From: Adiantum capillus-veneris
Lineage: Eukaryota > Streptophyta > Polypodiopsida > Polypodiales > Pteridaceae
Assembly: GCA_014529385.2 (NCBI GenBank)
Contig: CM043952.1
Span: forward strand, 55,342,619-55,406,618
DNA: 64,000 bases
Reading direction: 5' to 3'
Under the pieces are notes generated by a model. It was not told the DNA's origin, ran no database searches, and saw only the letters and a program-made list of their open reading frames with translations. Both the position numbers and the translations under genes were made by a program. Below are positions 1-13,535 of the stretch, piece after piece. The stretch's first letter is position 1. Every line of letters begins with the position of its first letter.

Positions 1-2415
1 CTGGAAAAAAAGCCCTCAAAAAATCACTCCTCTGTCCTTTTATAAGGCTAGGCTTAGGGTAAAAAGGAAAAAAAACAAGGAGCTATCTAGCTCGTACAAT
101 TAACTGGAGCTCTTTTAGATTTTTTCTTGCATGGCCACCACTTGTCACTTTCTTGGTGTTTTGGTATCTGCATGGCACACATATCTTTGCTTTTTATCTG
201 CTTGCCCCTTCCAGTTAACCTTTTTGGCTCCCATGGGCAGGATAGGCCCCTTGGCCAGCTCCTTGAAGCTTTTGAACCCTCTCTCTCCTGCATCTTGCCT
301 GTGGAGATCCTACCCTTGACCGGCCTCAAGCTCACCTTCTTTTTTCCCTCTCACCTCTTGCCTTCACTGCATGACCCCTCCCCTCCATTGGCAATAGCAA
401 TGTCGCTATTGGGGTTGGGGGGGGGGGGGGGGGGAAGGGGGGGGGGGCTCTCCCTCAAAAAACTTTTTCCCCATTAGGAGCGGGCATCGACCCTTACGGA
501 CAACCACATCATCAACTGCAGTTCACCGCCACCGCCGGCCCTCAATGCCAGCGCATGCTCAGCAGCGCCCAAAATCGCCACGCGCACCACCGGCGGACAA
601 CCCACGCAGCGCCAGCCACGACGAGCGGCCATAGCCAAGGTACCACGAAGCTCCCACCACGCCTCCAAATACCACAATGGGCTTCACGCTCCAGCCCTTA
701 TACTCTCCTTTCCGGGTCTAGGTCCTCTCATACGAGATTATGGCCCGCCACGTGGTAGTCCCATATGCATTCACCTTTTCAAGGTTCCAAGACCCCTTAA
801 AGTTTTCAAAAGAACCCATTTCTGCCTCCCAACTTGGAGTGCTTGCCAACTATCATTTGATGATCTAACTCCCAAGCAGTCAAGGCCAACTGAGACCTTG
901 TATTTCCATCTCCAAGCTGCATAACTCTCACCTCATCCAATATCTAGGAAGTCCTCAAACCGATGCCGCCAAAAGTGAGAACTTTCATCTGCAATCAACC
1001 CGAGACAAGTGCACCCAATCTTCCGGCTTCAGTACCTTTCCGCTCCGGACTCCGTTTTCCATGCAGTCAATTCTTGCTAGCCCCGTATGATGCATACCCT
1101 ACTATAGAACCACGTTGGGGCTCAAAAGATGCTAGATAGCACGATTCCCCATGTAGTCAGGTGGGCACCAACCTAGCCCACGACAAAACATCAACTGGCC
1201 ATAAAATGCAAACCATGGCTCTGATCCGCAATCTGAAAAGACACGTAGGCTCCATACGTCGAGCACTACAAGTCTACACTCTGACTCCCACTAGGACCAA
1301 CTGTCCCCAGCTGCCCTGTCCGGTAAGAATTTGTAACACACTGAACCTTCAACCTTCAATAACTTGAGCTCCGTAGCTCAGTTCGATGAGCCGTTTGGAC
1401 CTGCTCCTTCAGCACATCAAGCTCTTCATTCCTGAACCCAAAGATTTCATCTTCTATCTCCTTCACTAGCTACTCAAATTAGCCCCTTATGGAGCCTTCC
1501 TTGGCCTATAAACGGCATCAGTCATACATTTCCGCTATTGCCTGTCAGCCTATGATCTTCCTAGCTGCTCATGCCTTTTGCCATGCTCCTACTAGCATGC
1601 ATATATCAGCCCGTGCCATCTTCTATGGTCGACACACTTTGGCTATTCCAACGTACAAAAAAGCAACAAGTCGATCTTTGACAATAGGAATAACGACAAT
1701 CAAAGGATGCAACAAGAACCCAACACCAACACTAGGAGTAGTCAACTTGAACGTGATAGTACATGGATGGTCATGTCCTCATCAGTTTGTATGCTTACCA
1801 GATGAATACACGAATGAGACGATGATTCTTGGAATCCTTGGATGCAGACATATAAGGCAGTACCAGATTAGGATACAAATCAGCTCAAGCTATCACGTAA
1901 AGGCGGGCAACTCATTGTTCCAATTGCACCAAGAAAGGAGGAATGAAAAGGGAGTAATCAGTAGAACAAACCACGAAGCAATCAATCTTCTCCATCCTCT
2001 CGACAAGCACATTCTAAAAGTAGCATGCAAGGAGTCAGGAAAATTTGGGTACCAAAATCACAGCTTAAGGATAAGCCGATTCAAATCTGGGTGCGCAAAA
2101 CATCACCGACAAAACCAAAGAAGGTTCCAAGGGTCAAAACACAGAGACGAGCATCTCCGAGCAAGGGACCTAACTTGAAATTGATTTGGCAAAAAAAGGA
2201 GCACTTATCTTCTCCGCAAACGGGAAAATCAATGAAGCAATGGAGAGTTAAGTCTCAGAAGACTCCACCACACCATTCCACGCCAAGCACACCAACCTAC
2301 CAATGGCGAGAAAAAGATCAACAACAGTCAAAAGTGCGACCAACAACTCAAGCAATCAGAGTTCTAAAGCATCCTGATGGTATAATCAAACAGAGAGCAC
2401 ACAAGCTACAGACTT
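1..2415. repeat. Duplicated block, copy 1
   Basis: Positions 1-545 match 3495-4015, and about 1342-2415 match about 5010-6077, in the same order and orientation with scattered differences. The middle part (about 560-1340) has no counterpart in the second copy. Shared landmarks are the TATA-like TTTTATAAGGC near the start, the long G-run at 415-446, and the basic coding remnant near 2025-2415. The arrangement is that of a tandem duplication or two related non-autonomous retroelement copies. Confidence 0.75.
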
Positions 2416-2885
2416 GAAGAATTAGAAAAGCTAGATAAGCAAAGACTAACTACTATAGCTCACATCTATGCACAAAAGTGGAAACAAAAACAGTTTTTTG
2501 ATTCCCATCTCATCACAGAAATCTTCAAGAAAGGGGACTTAGTTTTAGTCTATTCCCTTAAGCAACACATTCCTAAGTTTAAGAAAAAGGGAAACAGACC
2601 GTTTATCATTGAAGATGTATCTCCAAGTGGAGCAGTAAAGTTGTCCACCCTAGATGGTGAATCAATGGCTAATTGGATTTGTGGATGCCATTTAAGGAAA
2701 TAAAAATTGCCGCTAACCAATGAATTGCTAGAAAGAATGCATACAGCCAAGAAAAGGAGGATTAAACGAGAGCAGACTATTGATGAAGCCCAAAAGGAAG
2801 CTCGGCTACGGCTACTCAAACGGAAAGCTGCTCTCAGGAATCAACAAATACCTATTCCCATCAACACTCTGGAATAGATGACCGA
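1680..2885 (+). mobile_element. Gypsy-type LTR retrotransposon fossil (protease-like remnant, basic linker, integrase C-terminus)
   Basis: The plus-strand reading gives a protease-like segment with an ILG-type motif near 1830, then a lysine/proline-rich stretch (2025-2415). After that comes a segment (about 2430-2880) resembling the C-terminal part of plant Gypsy integrases, with GDLVLVYS, a GPF-like turn and a SPSGAVKLSTLDGE stretch, ending in a basic tail. The element is decayed, with several breaks, and no complete domain set is present. Gypsy assignment rests on the integrase-tail pattern only. It looks old. Confidence 0.5.
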
Positions 2886-3494
2886 TAATGGGAATTACCT
2901 AAAGATGCAGTTTCAACAGATGATAAATCGTTAGACGGAATGGACATGCACATCAAAGTACAAGTCAACAATCATAGCACAAATGCTTTGGTCGACATAG
3001 AAGATAGAGTAAATGCAGTCAATTAATCCACGTTGAAGAGGGGAAGAGGGAACACACCCAGCACACAGAATGTTTGCCTCTCTATAGCCTAGGGATTCCA
3101 CAGCATCCCTAACCTCTCTAATAACACCTTCAAATTGGATAATTTGCGATAACAATTCCACTCTAGCATACTGAACAACTGCGTCACACCTTGCAGCAAA
3201 AAAAACACCTTTCAACACAAACACACCCACCCTGCTCAACTCACCCTTTCCCGCTCACAAGACACCCCAATTTTTCCCTCTTAGTGACACCCTTCAAGCT
3301 GCAGGAAAACCCTCTGCAGGCACTGGCAAGGACACAAAGAGTAAGAGAAAAGGTGGGGATGGGGAGAAGCAACACAAGAAGTAGGGGCCAATGTTTGGTA
3401 TTATTGCATAGGGAGATAGTACAATCAAGTATGCAGCTCCAATGGCAAGCTTGCAATACACAGGCTTGAAAAACTCCAATCACTCTCTTTGTCA
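2886..3494. other. Intergenic stretch between the two duplicate copies
   Basis: No convincing gene. Short open frames here lack recognisable domains and coding character. The stretch may be retroelement leader or LTR sequence, because a TATA-like TTTTATAAGG follows shortly after it in copy 2. Confidence 0.4.
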
Positions 3495-6085
3495 AAAAAT
3501 CCCTAAAAAAGTCACTCCTCTGTCCTTTTATAAGGCTTGGCTAAGGATAAAAAGGAAACAAACAAGGAGCTATCTAGCTCGTAGGATTAACTAGATCTCT
3601 TTTAGAATTTTTCTTATTTGGCCACCACTTGGCACTTTCTTGGTGTTTTGGTATCTACATGGCACACATATATTTGCTCTTTGTGTGCTTGCCCCTTCCA
3701 CTTAACCTTTTTGGCTCCCATGGGCGGGATAGGCTCCTTGGCCAGCTCCTTGAAGCTTTCGAACCCTCTCTCTCTTGCATCTTGCCCGTGAGATCCTCCG
3801 CTTGACCGACCTCGAGCTCACCTTCTTTTTTCCCTCTCACCTCTTGCCTTCACTACAGGACCCCTCCCCTCCATTGGCAATAGCGATGTCACTATTGGGG
3901 GGGGGGACTCTTCCTCAAAAAACTTTTGCCCCATTAGGCACGAGCATCGACCCTTACAGACAACCACATCATCAACTGCAGTTCACCGCTGCCGCCGGTC
4001 CTCAACGCCAACGCTCTCTCAAAGCCGCCAAAAATTGCTGCACTATCGGGGTATATGTGTTTGAAACGTGAGCCAGGCATGCACTGGGCCTCTCACTGTG
4101 GGAGGTGCGAGAGAGTAGAACCAAGACACAAAGCAAAAGACTCTGAAAACACCTTAAATGCCTTAAAATTAACAATCGGAATGTTATAAGGTGCTAATGA
4201 TTAGCCAAAGTGTAATTTGATTACAAATGTTTGCCGTTAAGGGCACTAATGGTGCTAAGAGAGTTTAATGCTCTCAAATTAGACCACGACTATAAATTTT
4301 CCACTTGTCTGCCATTAGAGCCATTTGAAGGTGATTAGGACGTACATATCCGGTAAAATTCCTTGCTTGATGCCCTTGTAATTCCCAATTATGGTAGAGT
4401 GAGGTAACCCGCTCTCCTTCTTGCCTTCCCGCTCCCTTATCTTGCTGCTTAACCTTAGACTCCCTGAATACTTGCCGACTACGATGTCTCATCTTGCCTC
4501 CCTTTTTTTGCCTTACTAGCCAAGGACGGAAGAGAGAGCTTACGAGAGAGAGAGAGAGAGATCTCGCTTTTGGTCCTGCTTTGCTCTTCTTCTCCACTTC
4601 GTGATGCTCCTCCCAAAAATCCCTTGCTCCTTGGTTTCCTCCTCGTTAACTCTTTCCTTGTTTATGGCCTAGAGAGGGAGAGGTCATGCTTAACTCCAAG
4701 AGTGCGAGAGTGAGCATGGCTCTTGCATGGGAGCGAATCCTCTCTTCTTGCAATCGTCCGAGCTCTCCCTCTTCCAATCGTTCCAGCTTCTTTCCCTGCT
4801 ATCCCTCCCTTTCTTGATAGCCTCCTATCTTGTTTATGCCCTCCAATAATAGCCTTCCTCAATTTTTTTGCCCCACCACGCAGTCACGATGCCGTGACGT
4901 GGTGTGGGAGCGGTCTTGATGACCTCGCAGTCAACGGGGTCGACCTTCACCAAATTCAACGGTAAGGGTTTTGAACTTGGTTGCCACAAGTTGCCTTCAA
5001 CACACTGAACATTCAACCTTCAATAACTTGAGCTCCGTAGCTCAGTTTGATGAGCCGTTTGGACATGCTCCTTTAGCACTTCAAGCTCTTCATTCCTGGA
5101 CCCAAAGACTGCATCTTGTATCTCCTTCACTAGCTACTTAAATTAGCCCCTTATGGAGCCTTCCTTGGCCTATAAACGGCATCAGTCATACATTTCCGCT
5201 ATTGCATGTCAGCCCATGATCTTCCTAGCTGCTCATGCCTTTTGCCATGCTCTTGCTAGCCTGCATATATCAGCCGGTGCCATCTTCTATGGTCGAAACA
5301 CTTTGGCTCTACCAACGTAGAAAAAAGCAACAAGTTGATCTTTGATAGTAGGAATAACGACAATCAAAGGATGCGACAAGAACCCAACACCAACACTAGG
5401 AGTAGTCAACTTGAACGTGATAGTACATGGATGTTCATGTCCTCATTAGTTTGTATGCTTACCAGATGAACACATGAATGAGACGATGATTCTTGGAATC
5501 CCTGGATGCGGACATACAAGGCAGTACCAGATTAGGATACAAATCAGCTCAAGCTATCACGTAAAGGTGGGCAACTCATTGTTCCAATTGCACCAAGCAA
5601 GGAGGAATGAAAAGGGAGGAATCAGTAGAACAAACCACGAAGCAATCAATATTCTCCATCCTCTCGACAAGCAAATGCTAAAAGTAGCATGCAAGGAGTC
5701 AGGAAAATTTGGGTACCAAAATCACAGCTTAAGGATAAGCCGATTCAAATCTGGGTGCGCAAAACATCACCGACAAAACCAAAGAAGGTTCCAAGGGTCA
5801 AAACACAGAGACGAGCATCTCCGAGCAAGGGACCTAACTTGAAATTGATTTGGCAAAAAAAGGAGCACTTATCTTCTCCGCAAACGGGAAAATCAATGAA
5901 GCAATGGAGAGTTAAGTCTCAGAAGACTCCACCACACCATTCCACGCCAAGCACACCAACCTACCAATGGCGAGAAAAAGCTCAACAACAGTCAAAAGTG
6001 CGACCAACAACTCAAGCAATCAGAGTTCTAAAGCATCCTGATGGTATAATCAAACAGAGAGCACACAAGCTACAGAATTTGCTCT
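3495..6085. repeat. Duplicated block, copy 2
   Basis: Second copy of the block at 1-2415. It has a private middle of about 1 kb (4020-5000) where copy 1 has different sequence. The G-run near 3896-3906 is much shorter than in copy 1. The basic coding remnant (5689-6080) is nearly identical to that of copy 1, so the duplication is younger than the decay of the original coding region. Confidence 0.75.
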
Positions 6086-6330
6086 TTGGAAGACAATATT
6101 AGAAAGGCTCAACATCAGAAACCCTTGAGTTAATTACTCAAGACCCAGCTCTTGCACAACATAGTGGTTTTAACTGCATTGATCTTCAAAGCATGGTAGA
6201 GCCAACCACAGTTATGCATAAGACACGATTGTTCATCCCATGCACACAGTCGTCCCGGAGTACGCCATCTAGGAGGGGTGGAAGGGCACTAAGTATTTAA
6301 GGGCAATGTTTGAAGAGGGAGGAAAAAGTT
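5340..6330 (+). mobile_element. Gypsy-type retroelement fossil, second copy, ending in a polypurine tract
   Basis: This repeats the protease-like remnant and basic linker of the first copy. It then runs into different sequence after 6085. A purine-rich tract at 6311-6328 (GAAGAGGGAGGAAAAAG) precedes TGATGTTAACATG, which is the layout of a polypurine tract followed by the start of a 3' LTR. No matching 5' LTR is visible, so the LTR start is inference. Broken, with several breaks; old. Confidence 0.4.
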
Positions 6331-8350
6331 TGATGTTAACATGTGATATTTTACAAAATTACCTAATAATTCCCTTATAATTCATCATCAAGGGAAAATT
6401 CACTAATAATATCTTCTCGATGAGTGTAAATAGTGTATATACTATTAGAAAATCTTTAAAAATTAGTCATTTTTTGTTATTTTTTTAATCATTTTTCTTG
6501 ATAATGAGACTTAAAAATGAAGAAATCCAATAAAAAACAATAAATCTGTGTTTTTCAATGGATTTTCTTATTTATTGGATTTTCACTTTGCTTTTTTAGC
6601 GCATTTTGTTATTTTCTTTGATTTTTTCAATGAACAGGTCAAAAATTAATAATAAATAGCAAAGAAGCTTAGATGGAAAAATGGGGGACATGATGGTGAT
6701 AAAAAAAACAAGGCGGACAAGCACAAAAATTTTCAATGAAATCGGAAGATGGAAGCGGGAAACCTAAATTAGGCGGCAAGACCTACGTTTGCAAAATTCT
6801 TGCAGAATGAGCTACATGAATCCGATCGGGGGAATTTTTGAGTCTAACATAGATTTCATGGCCTAGTAGGACAAACGGGGGAATTTGGGGAAAAATGGTT
6901 CGGGAAGTCCGGGTATAGATATCCCAGGTAGACTAAAACCACCTCATTTCCACTTGTTACCTTTGCAAAGAGAGCTTTTCGACCTCTTTCGTGCGTACTT
7001 TTTGGAGTCTACAGTTGCCCGTTTTCAGTGCCGTCTCACAGGAGACATGAGGGGTAAGTTCTTTACTTATCAATGATCCATTTTCTACGGCCGGTAAACC
7101 CCTAGAAAAAACCGTAGAATCCGAGCAGTACACGAAGACCTACGACCAAAAACTGACCATAGTGGCCTGTCAGCTCGACCAAATCGGATTTGAACTGCAG
7201 CATGACATAATAGAACTTCTCTATATCATCGGTTGACCATTCAGCAAGGGTCGAGGGGATCCCCAGTAGAAAAGCTAGGTTTTTGGCGGATGCCAGAATT
7301 TGGTTCCGACTCCATAGGCAGCTTGCCTATGAGGTTTATATACAATGTATATGATTGGTTTCGTGAAATCAATCACGCAAAGCCCTCGAAAAGCAGAAAA
7401 CAGATCGAAGGCTACAAAGCATCAAATTCGACATACGAGGTCAAACTGACTCCAAATGAGCGAGAATTGGATGAGTTGCTTCACGGCTATGTTGCGGAAA
7501 ATTCCAAAGCCTCACAAGCGACAAACCAACTCAACAGAGAGTGTAATCACAGAAATCAGAGATTTCAGAGTCGACAAAGCACAAAGTGATGCCGACAGGA
7601 CCAAACTTTACCAAATTCAATTTAGGACTTGGTTTAGGTGTATAGAATGTGTTTAGGTCAAAACTTTTAAGGTTTACAAGAAAAATGTGAATGCACTATT
7701 TTTGCTTGGAAATTGTATCATCACCTCACCTATCATGTGTACACACCTATTACATGCCAAAAATCAAGTATGAGCCAAAATGAGCACCTATAACTTGGAA
7801 AATTGCCAAAAAACACAAAGAACTCTTTGCAAGTCAATTTTTGAGTTATGGACCACAATTCTTGATCCAAATCACCTCATATCACATACATAGGGCCTAT
7901 ACAATGCCTAGAATCAAGTTGTACCAAAAAATGTTCATTTTGGTAGATAAGTTAATAATCGTGATTATTTACTTTCATGCAAAAATGGGAGAAATTTTGC
8001 TAATTTGCCATCATAAATCCAAAGTACATGTGTTAAGCCCACTAGCCAAGTTTGAACCAATTTGGAGCTCAAAATCTCAAATTTCCTTTATATCTACTGT
8101 TTTAGAGACCTAAAGCCAAAATCTAGTACCATTTTCACCCTATGCATCCAAATGAGCCCATATTTCACTCAGAGCATGTATTTGGTATATACTTCAAGCT
8201 TGCGATGCCAAGTTTGCAAAAAGTTGGAGAAATTACTCGAATGTAAATAATCGCGATTATTTACTTTGGTTGAAAATTTTTGTTTAGACTTTACAATTTT
8301 GTTCCTTGCATGTTTTTATGCATCTATGCTTGTTCAAAAATTGATTTGAA
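6331..8350. other. AT-rich region without a supported gene
   Basis: Open frames at 6885-7076, 7233-7589 and 7841-8250 show no recognisable domain. The near-palindrome AATAATCG(C/T)GATTATT followed by TACTTT occurs at about 7955 and 8244, and phrases such as CAAATGAGC / CAAAATGAGC recur. This suggests an old, degenerate internal repeat. It is probably 5' leader or LTR-derived sequence of the retroelement coding region that follows. Confidence 0.4.
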
Positions 8351-11300
8351 GCAAATTGGACCAAAATTGTCAGCATTTCAGACTAAAGGACATTTTGGAA
8401 AAAAACTCGTCAAATCTGCTAACTTTGACACTCCATTCAATGAACAAGAGCCATGCAAGCAGCAGAGAGGGCCAAGAAGAAGCTCAACCAGAAAGAAAAG
8501 TTGTAAGAACTACCAGCATACCAACTGAACCCCGATTCAGTCAAAACAGCCAAGGCAACCTATCTTTCAAAAGAAGAGTGGAAGAGCATCACACCACAGT
8601 GTTCACTGGCAGATTCAACAGCGAGGAGGGACATCAGGTAGAGTTGCAACTCCTACCAAAACAAGTTTATGATGTCGCCACAAAGCCCAAAACCAAAGAA
8701 GCCATCCGATGACTAGGACTCAGAGATTTTTATGGAACAAGAGCCGTGTGGAGTGGACTTCCAAAAAGCTTATGAGCTTTTGTCCACGATCAAGGAAGAT
8801 GGAACTACGCAAATTTCTGACCCACAAGGGAATAAAGTTGAAGTGGTGATCACCAAGGAAATAGTGGCAGAAGCACTCAGACTGCCCACAAAAGGAATGA
8901 CAATGAGGGTAAGGGATAGGAAGACGGCCGGAACTTTCACAAAAGAAACCATTGCGGCCACCTTTGTAGACCTTATTCACAAGCAGGTTGAAAAGCCAGC
9001 TAGGTTATGCCACCAACACTTCCATTTCCTTGCTAAGAGCCTGCCAAGGTATACAACGCAAAACCATGCGATTTCCACCACCTTCATGCAATTCCTCAAG
9101 TCAACAACCAAGCAACTGGTTGACCATGCACAATATGTCTTGACCACTTTGAAAGGAATAAAGAAAGAAGGAAAGATCACATACTTGGGTGCACCAAAGG
9201 TGTTCACAAGAATTGCATACCATGCCATTGGCATGGCCGACAACCTACCACCTGCCCCATATCAAAACACTTGGATAGTGTCAGCTCAACCATCTCCTTG
9301 AGCTACAAGATCTGCCAAGAGATCCTACAAGTCTGATGAAGAATTGGCTGAGAGCTTGCCAGAACGGCAAAGCAGTGATAGCTCATATAATGAAGAAAAA
9401 AGAGCACGATGGGAGGAAATGAAGAGAAAAGCCATGGCAGCACACCAGGAAGAGCCTGTTCGAAAGCAAGCCCGGTTTGAAAGAGAGAAATACTCATACC
9501 AACGCATCCACCAAGAACAAGGAAAGGACCCGGAAAGGTGGGTGCCTATGGGGCTTAAAGGACCTAGAACCAAGAATCACACCAGAAAGCAGTTTGAAGA
9601 TCCCACGGAATCCTTGGAAAATATGTACCAAGAAGCAGAAGCTTTGAAACTAAAGGAAGCCCAAGAAGTCGTGAGAAAAGCAAAAGAGGCGGAAAAACAT
9701 CAAGAGAAAGCAGAGGAAGCCACTACACAAGGAGAAGAACAACATGCTCAAGGTGATGTGTCTCCCCGCATCTCTTCTCCTGTTTCTGAACACCAAGATC
9801 ACCCAATGCCAAGACCACCACCATCACCTGCATTTAGAACCACAACAACTGATCCAACAAAAGAATCAGAGCGTGAACAAGAAAAAACCGTTGAATCTAC
9901 ACAAGAACCTAAATAGCAAGAAGCAATGAAAGAAGAACAACAAGCAGCTGTATCTACTCAAGAGCAGCAAATAGAGAAAAAGCCAGAGACAAAAAAGGCA
10001 TCCAGTCCTGCACTAGAAGAGGACACCGCAAAGTTTGAGCACACAAGAGAACAAGAGGCCGAGGAAACACCCTCTACCTCAACACAACAAGATAAGGCTG
10101 AGATAGCACCCTCTACCTCAACGGAGAAAGATCAACAGCCACAAGGGCAACAACAGCAACCAGCAACCAGCAACCAGCAACCATGATGCAGCCAGAGGTA
10201 AAATAATCTGTAGAAACATCAAGACAACTAACACAAAGTGAGATTGGAAATCAAATGATGAATTCATCCTGCAAGTTAATGAATATGCTAAGCAAATCTA
10301 GGAGATGACCAAAAGACTTCGCTCAACAGCACTTGGTTGTAGCATACAGGTCAAAGAGTTAGAGATGGTGATTGATGCACTCTAAGGGGAGCTAGATGAC
10401 AGACTCAATGTCATCACCATTCTACAGAGGCAAGTGCATGAGTTGCGAGCGAAAGCTAAACAACATCAACTCGCAAGACATAAGCAACAGAAAGAAATGG
10501 AGGAACTGGGTGAGTTGCTCACAAAACTGTTAGATGCATGCAAAGAAAAAGATGATCCGCTGACGCAAGTTACAAATGAACTTCTAAATACAACCCTATC
10601 AGCTCAAAAGATCTAGGTACAGTTTGATGTAGCCAATGCTTCCCTACAGTACTCAAAACAAAGAATCAATGATCAGGCAATATTCTTGCGACAAATACGA
10701 GAAAATCCAGTCATCGCCTTGATCAAGGGAATAGACAAGGTCTACAATGTTTTAAAAAATAAAAATAAAGACCTTGAGCTGGAGCTAAAATTAGAGCATT
10801 CTCAGCACAGAGACCGGGCCTTGATGTGGGTCCAGGAGAAGACGAGCTGCTGAAGGAGATACCTGAACTCAAACAAGTCAACCAGCTACTGAGAGAGGGA
10901 AGGACAGAACACAAGAAGAGGCCGGCACTTTGGAGCAACCTCAGATAGAAATCCCCTCAGTATCATTTGCTGACATGGAGACACAGTTCGCAGTAGAGCT
11001 GAGTGGTGAAGAATAATTTCAAGTATCCATTACCGAAGCAGATACAGTGCCAATGGTCCATCTCTCAAAGGCTGAAGAAGATGCATTGAAGGAAAAAGTT
11101 ACACAAGAGGTGGACGAGCAGTGGAAGGCAACAATGGATTGGGAGCTGAGAGTATTTCATTCCATCAATGTCACACAACTCACTCCCAATCAAATAAATG
11201 CGCAATGGCACCAACAATCCCTGCCCTATCCTCTGATTAAAGTAGAGTTACTGAAAGTAAAAGAAAGGCTTTACACCAACATGCAAGTCGAGGACGCAGA

Positions 11301-12059
11301 TAAAGACCACCCGAAGTGGAGGTCGAACTGGCTGAACAAGAATCCAAGGTACTTGATTCTGTTCACAAGAGCACCTGTGGCCCTGCAAAAGGATCCTACC
11401 TTCTGTCTTGTACCAAGAGTAAGGACTTGGATAGCACATGAGGCACTACTAAAGAAGCGGCCAGCTTGGTTGAATTACCCCAGATTGCCTGCTCTAGAAA
11501 AGGGACAATTGACTGAAGAATACATGGTGAAAACCTTAAAGGGCGCCATGTCATGTTTTTAAAAGTCTACCATATTTGTCATGTGCTATGTTATACAAAA
11601 TTTACCGAATGCTGCTCACCTACATCGAAGTGTTCAATGAGCCAGGGCAAGTAGGTGACCCTTGGAAGTCATTCCTTGAGGGTAACAAAGGATTGTGCTA
11701 TGATCTCAGTGGCCAACCTTCCGAAGAAGTCCTCTATAGCTTCTGCACCAGGTGTATGTTTCTACCTTCACACAATATGCTGGCGTTCGAAGAAGCGTTT
11801 TACACAGATTTCTTCAGTTGGCGAACGAAAATATTTGGGCAGTGATCAGCAACCTAACATCAAGGTTTATAGGCCACTCAGCAGTGGAGCTGAAGAACAA
11901 AGTCACCATGCAGTTTTTGCAAGTGCCTGATAAAGAGCAAAAAATTAGATACCGAAAGGCACTCAAGGTTCTTAAGGACCGCCTCACCAGTCGTCAACCC
12001 GAAGACTACTTCAGCCCATAAAGTTGTGTCAAGGGACGACACAGGCGAGGAGGGGGGAA
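8350..12059 (+). mobile_element. Non-autonomous LTR retroelement coding region (gag-like unknown protein), fossil
   Basis: A long plus-strand coding region in several pieces: 8356-8712, 8732-9301, 9344-9916, 9926-10186, 10434-10616 and 11047-12021. The first part is a globular domain (from the methionine at 8732) that I cannot assign. The middle is a low-complexity, E/K/Q-rich segment likely to form coiled coil. The last part (11047-12021) is a second globular domain. No protease, reverse transcriptase or integrase motif is seen. It ends in a purine tract (12046-12059) followed by TGTTAGCAGC. That layout fits a large retrotransposon derivative carrying a gag-like or unknown ORF and lacking pol. 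Broken, with roughly half a dozen breaks. Confidence 0.5.
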
Positions 12060-12522
12060 TGTTAGCAGCAAGCTAACATAGATACCACGGATACCATTTT
12101 CCAAATTTGTCATTGTAAAAACACTTATTATTTTGATAAATTGAGAATATTGTAACTCGCATTTTTCGGATAAACCTTGTAATTAATGAGCCGGGGCTAC
12201 AAGCTTCCAGATTGTATCAACTTGTCATGACCCATCTTTGGTAGAACTCCCAGATTATTAGTTTTGACCACCAAAAACCTTGGCTAAGGTATAAAAGCCA
12301 ATTTTCGTAAGTTATTATGAAGTTTTGGATATTGAAATACACAGCGTGAGCTAATGACGCTCACTTCTCTCCTTCTTGCACTTCCTACTCCCTCCCCGAT
12401 TGTCACATTGCAGTTGTGTTTATTGCATTGCAACCGCAGGTAAGAGCTCTACGCATTCACGTAAGCATATCACAGTAATATGTAGCGTTTGGCGTGGGCC
12501 GACTCACGACCTAATTCCATCA
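12060..12522 (+). repeat. Probable 3' LTR of the preceding retroelement
   Basis: It begins TGTTAGCAGC immediately after the polypurine tract AGGAGGGGGGAA and could end at CTAATTCCATCA. It holds a TATA-box-like GGTATAAAAGCC near 12280. No second LTR copy is in the window, so the end point is approximate. Confidence 0.5.
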
Positions 12523-13192
12523 TAAGTATAAATTTACACTTTTAAATCAAAAACTAGGCATAGGCGAGGTATTGGGACATCATTGCTAAGCATTTAGATG
12601 CATTCTGGGTCAAAACAACTAGGTCAAAAATCCACTGCTATTAATAATCACGAATTTTTCACTTGACCTAAAGTGGGGCTTGAGACCATAATCATGTGTG
12701 CTTAGGTGTTATAAACATATCCTAGAAGTTTCGTTACGTTCGGATGTCATTTGATGCTACAACGGATGTGATTTGTTTGCCAATGAGCGATTGGCTTTTA
12801 GTGATTTCAGTCACTTGAGTGTAGCTTGAGTTAGATGCGAGTTGTTAGTTGTTTTCCGAGAGATTGACAACCTCTTGTAGCCTCTATGCACTAGTCAATC
12901 TAGATTCATCCAATAGATTGACAATTTAATCGTGGTTCTTGCTAATACTGCAATAAGATAGGATAGTGAGGCTAGACATGCGTCCCACAATTTGTGGGTA
13001 CAAGAAATCTACACACCCACGTCTATATGACAATGCATGTTGTGGACAAAACCCCTTTGCCTCTTCTTTAGCTATGTAGTAATTCACAGCAGCTTAACAT
13101 CTCTTCACAACAGCTCCTTGTTCGAGGGATTACTGTGCACATTACATGTCTGCCTCCAATTTGAGTATCATGCCGTTGAAAGCTTTCCAAAA
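12523..13192. other. Intergenic, no gene seen
   Basis: AT-rich sequence with no supported coding region. A phrase near 12645 (AATAATCACGA) recalls the repeated AATAATCGCGATTATT motif of 7.95 and 8.24 kb, so this may be related leader sequence. Confidence 0.4.
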
Positions 13193-13300
13193 CATAAACC
13201 TAAATGTAATCTAACCTAATCTTAAATCTAACTTAAATACAATCTAACCTAATCTTAAAAGTAATCTTAAATCTAACATAAACCTAAATCTTAATATAAC
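13193..13300. repeat. Short degenerate tandem repeat (ATCTAACCTAATCTTAAA-like)
   Basis: The unit CTAACCTAATCTTAAA and close variants recur several times in about 110 bases. No coding content. Confidence 0.6.
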
Positions 13301-13340
13301 ATTTCATTTCATATTTTCTCTACTTTTCTCTATTTTTAAA

Positions 13341-13360
13341 TCTCTCTCTCTCTGTTTTAA

Positions 13361-13446
<86 letters not shown>

Positions 13447-13495
13447 TTCTCTTGCGCCTCTCTTTATTTCTCTTTGCTTTATCTCTCTCTCTTTT

Positions 13496-13535
<40 letters not shown>

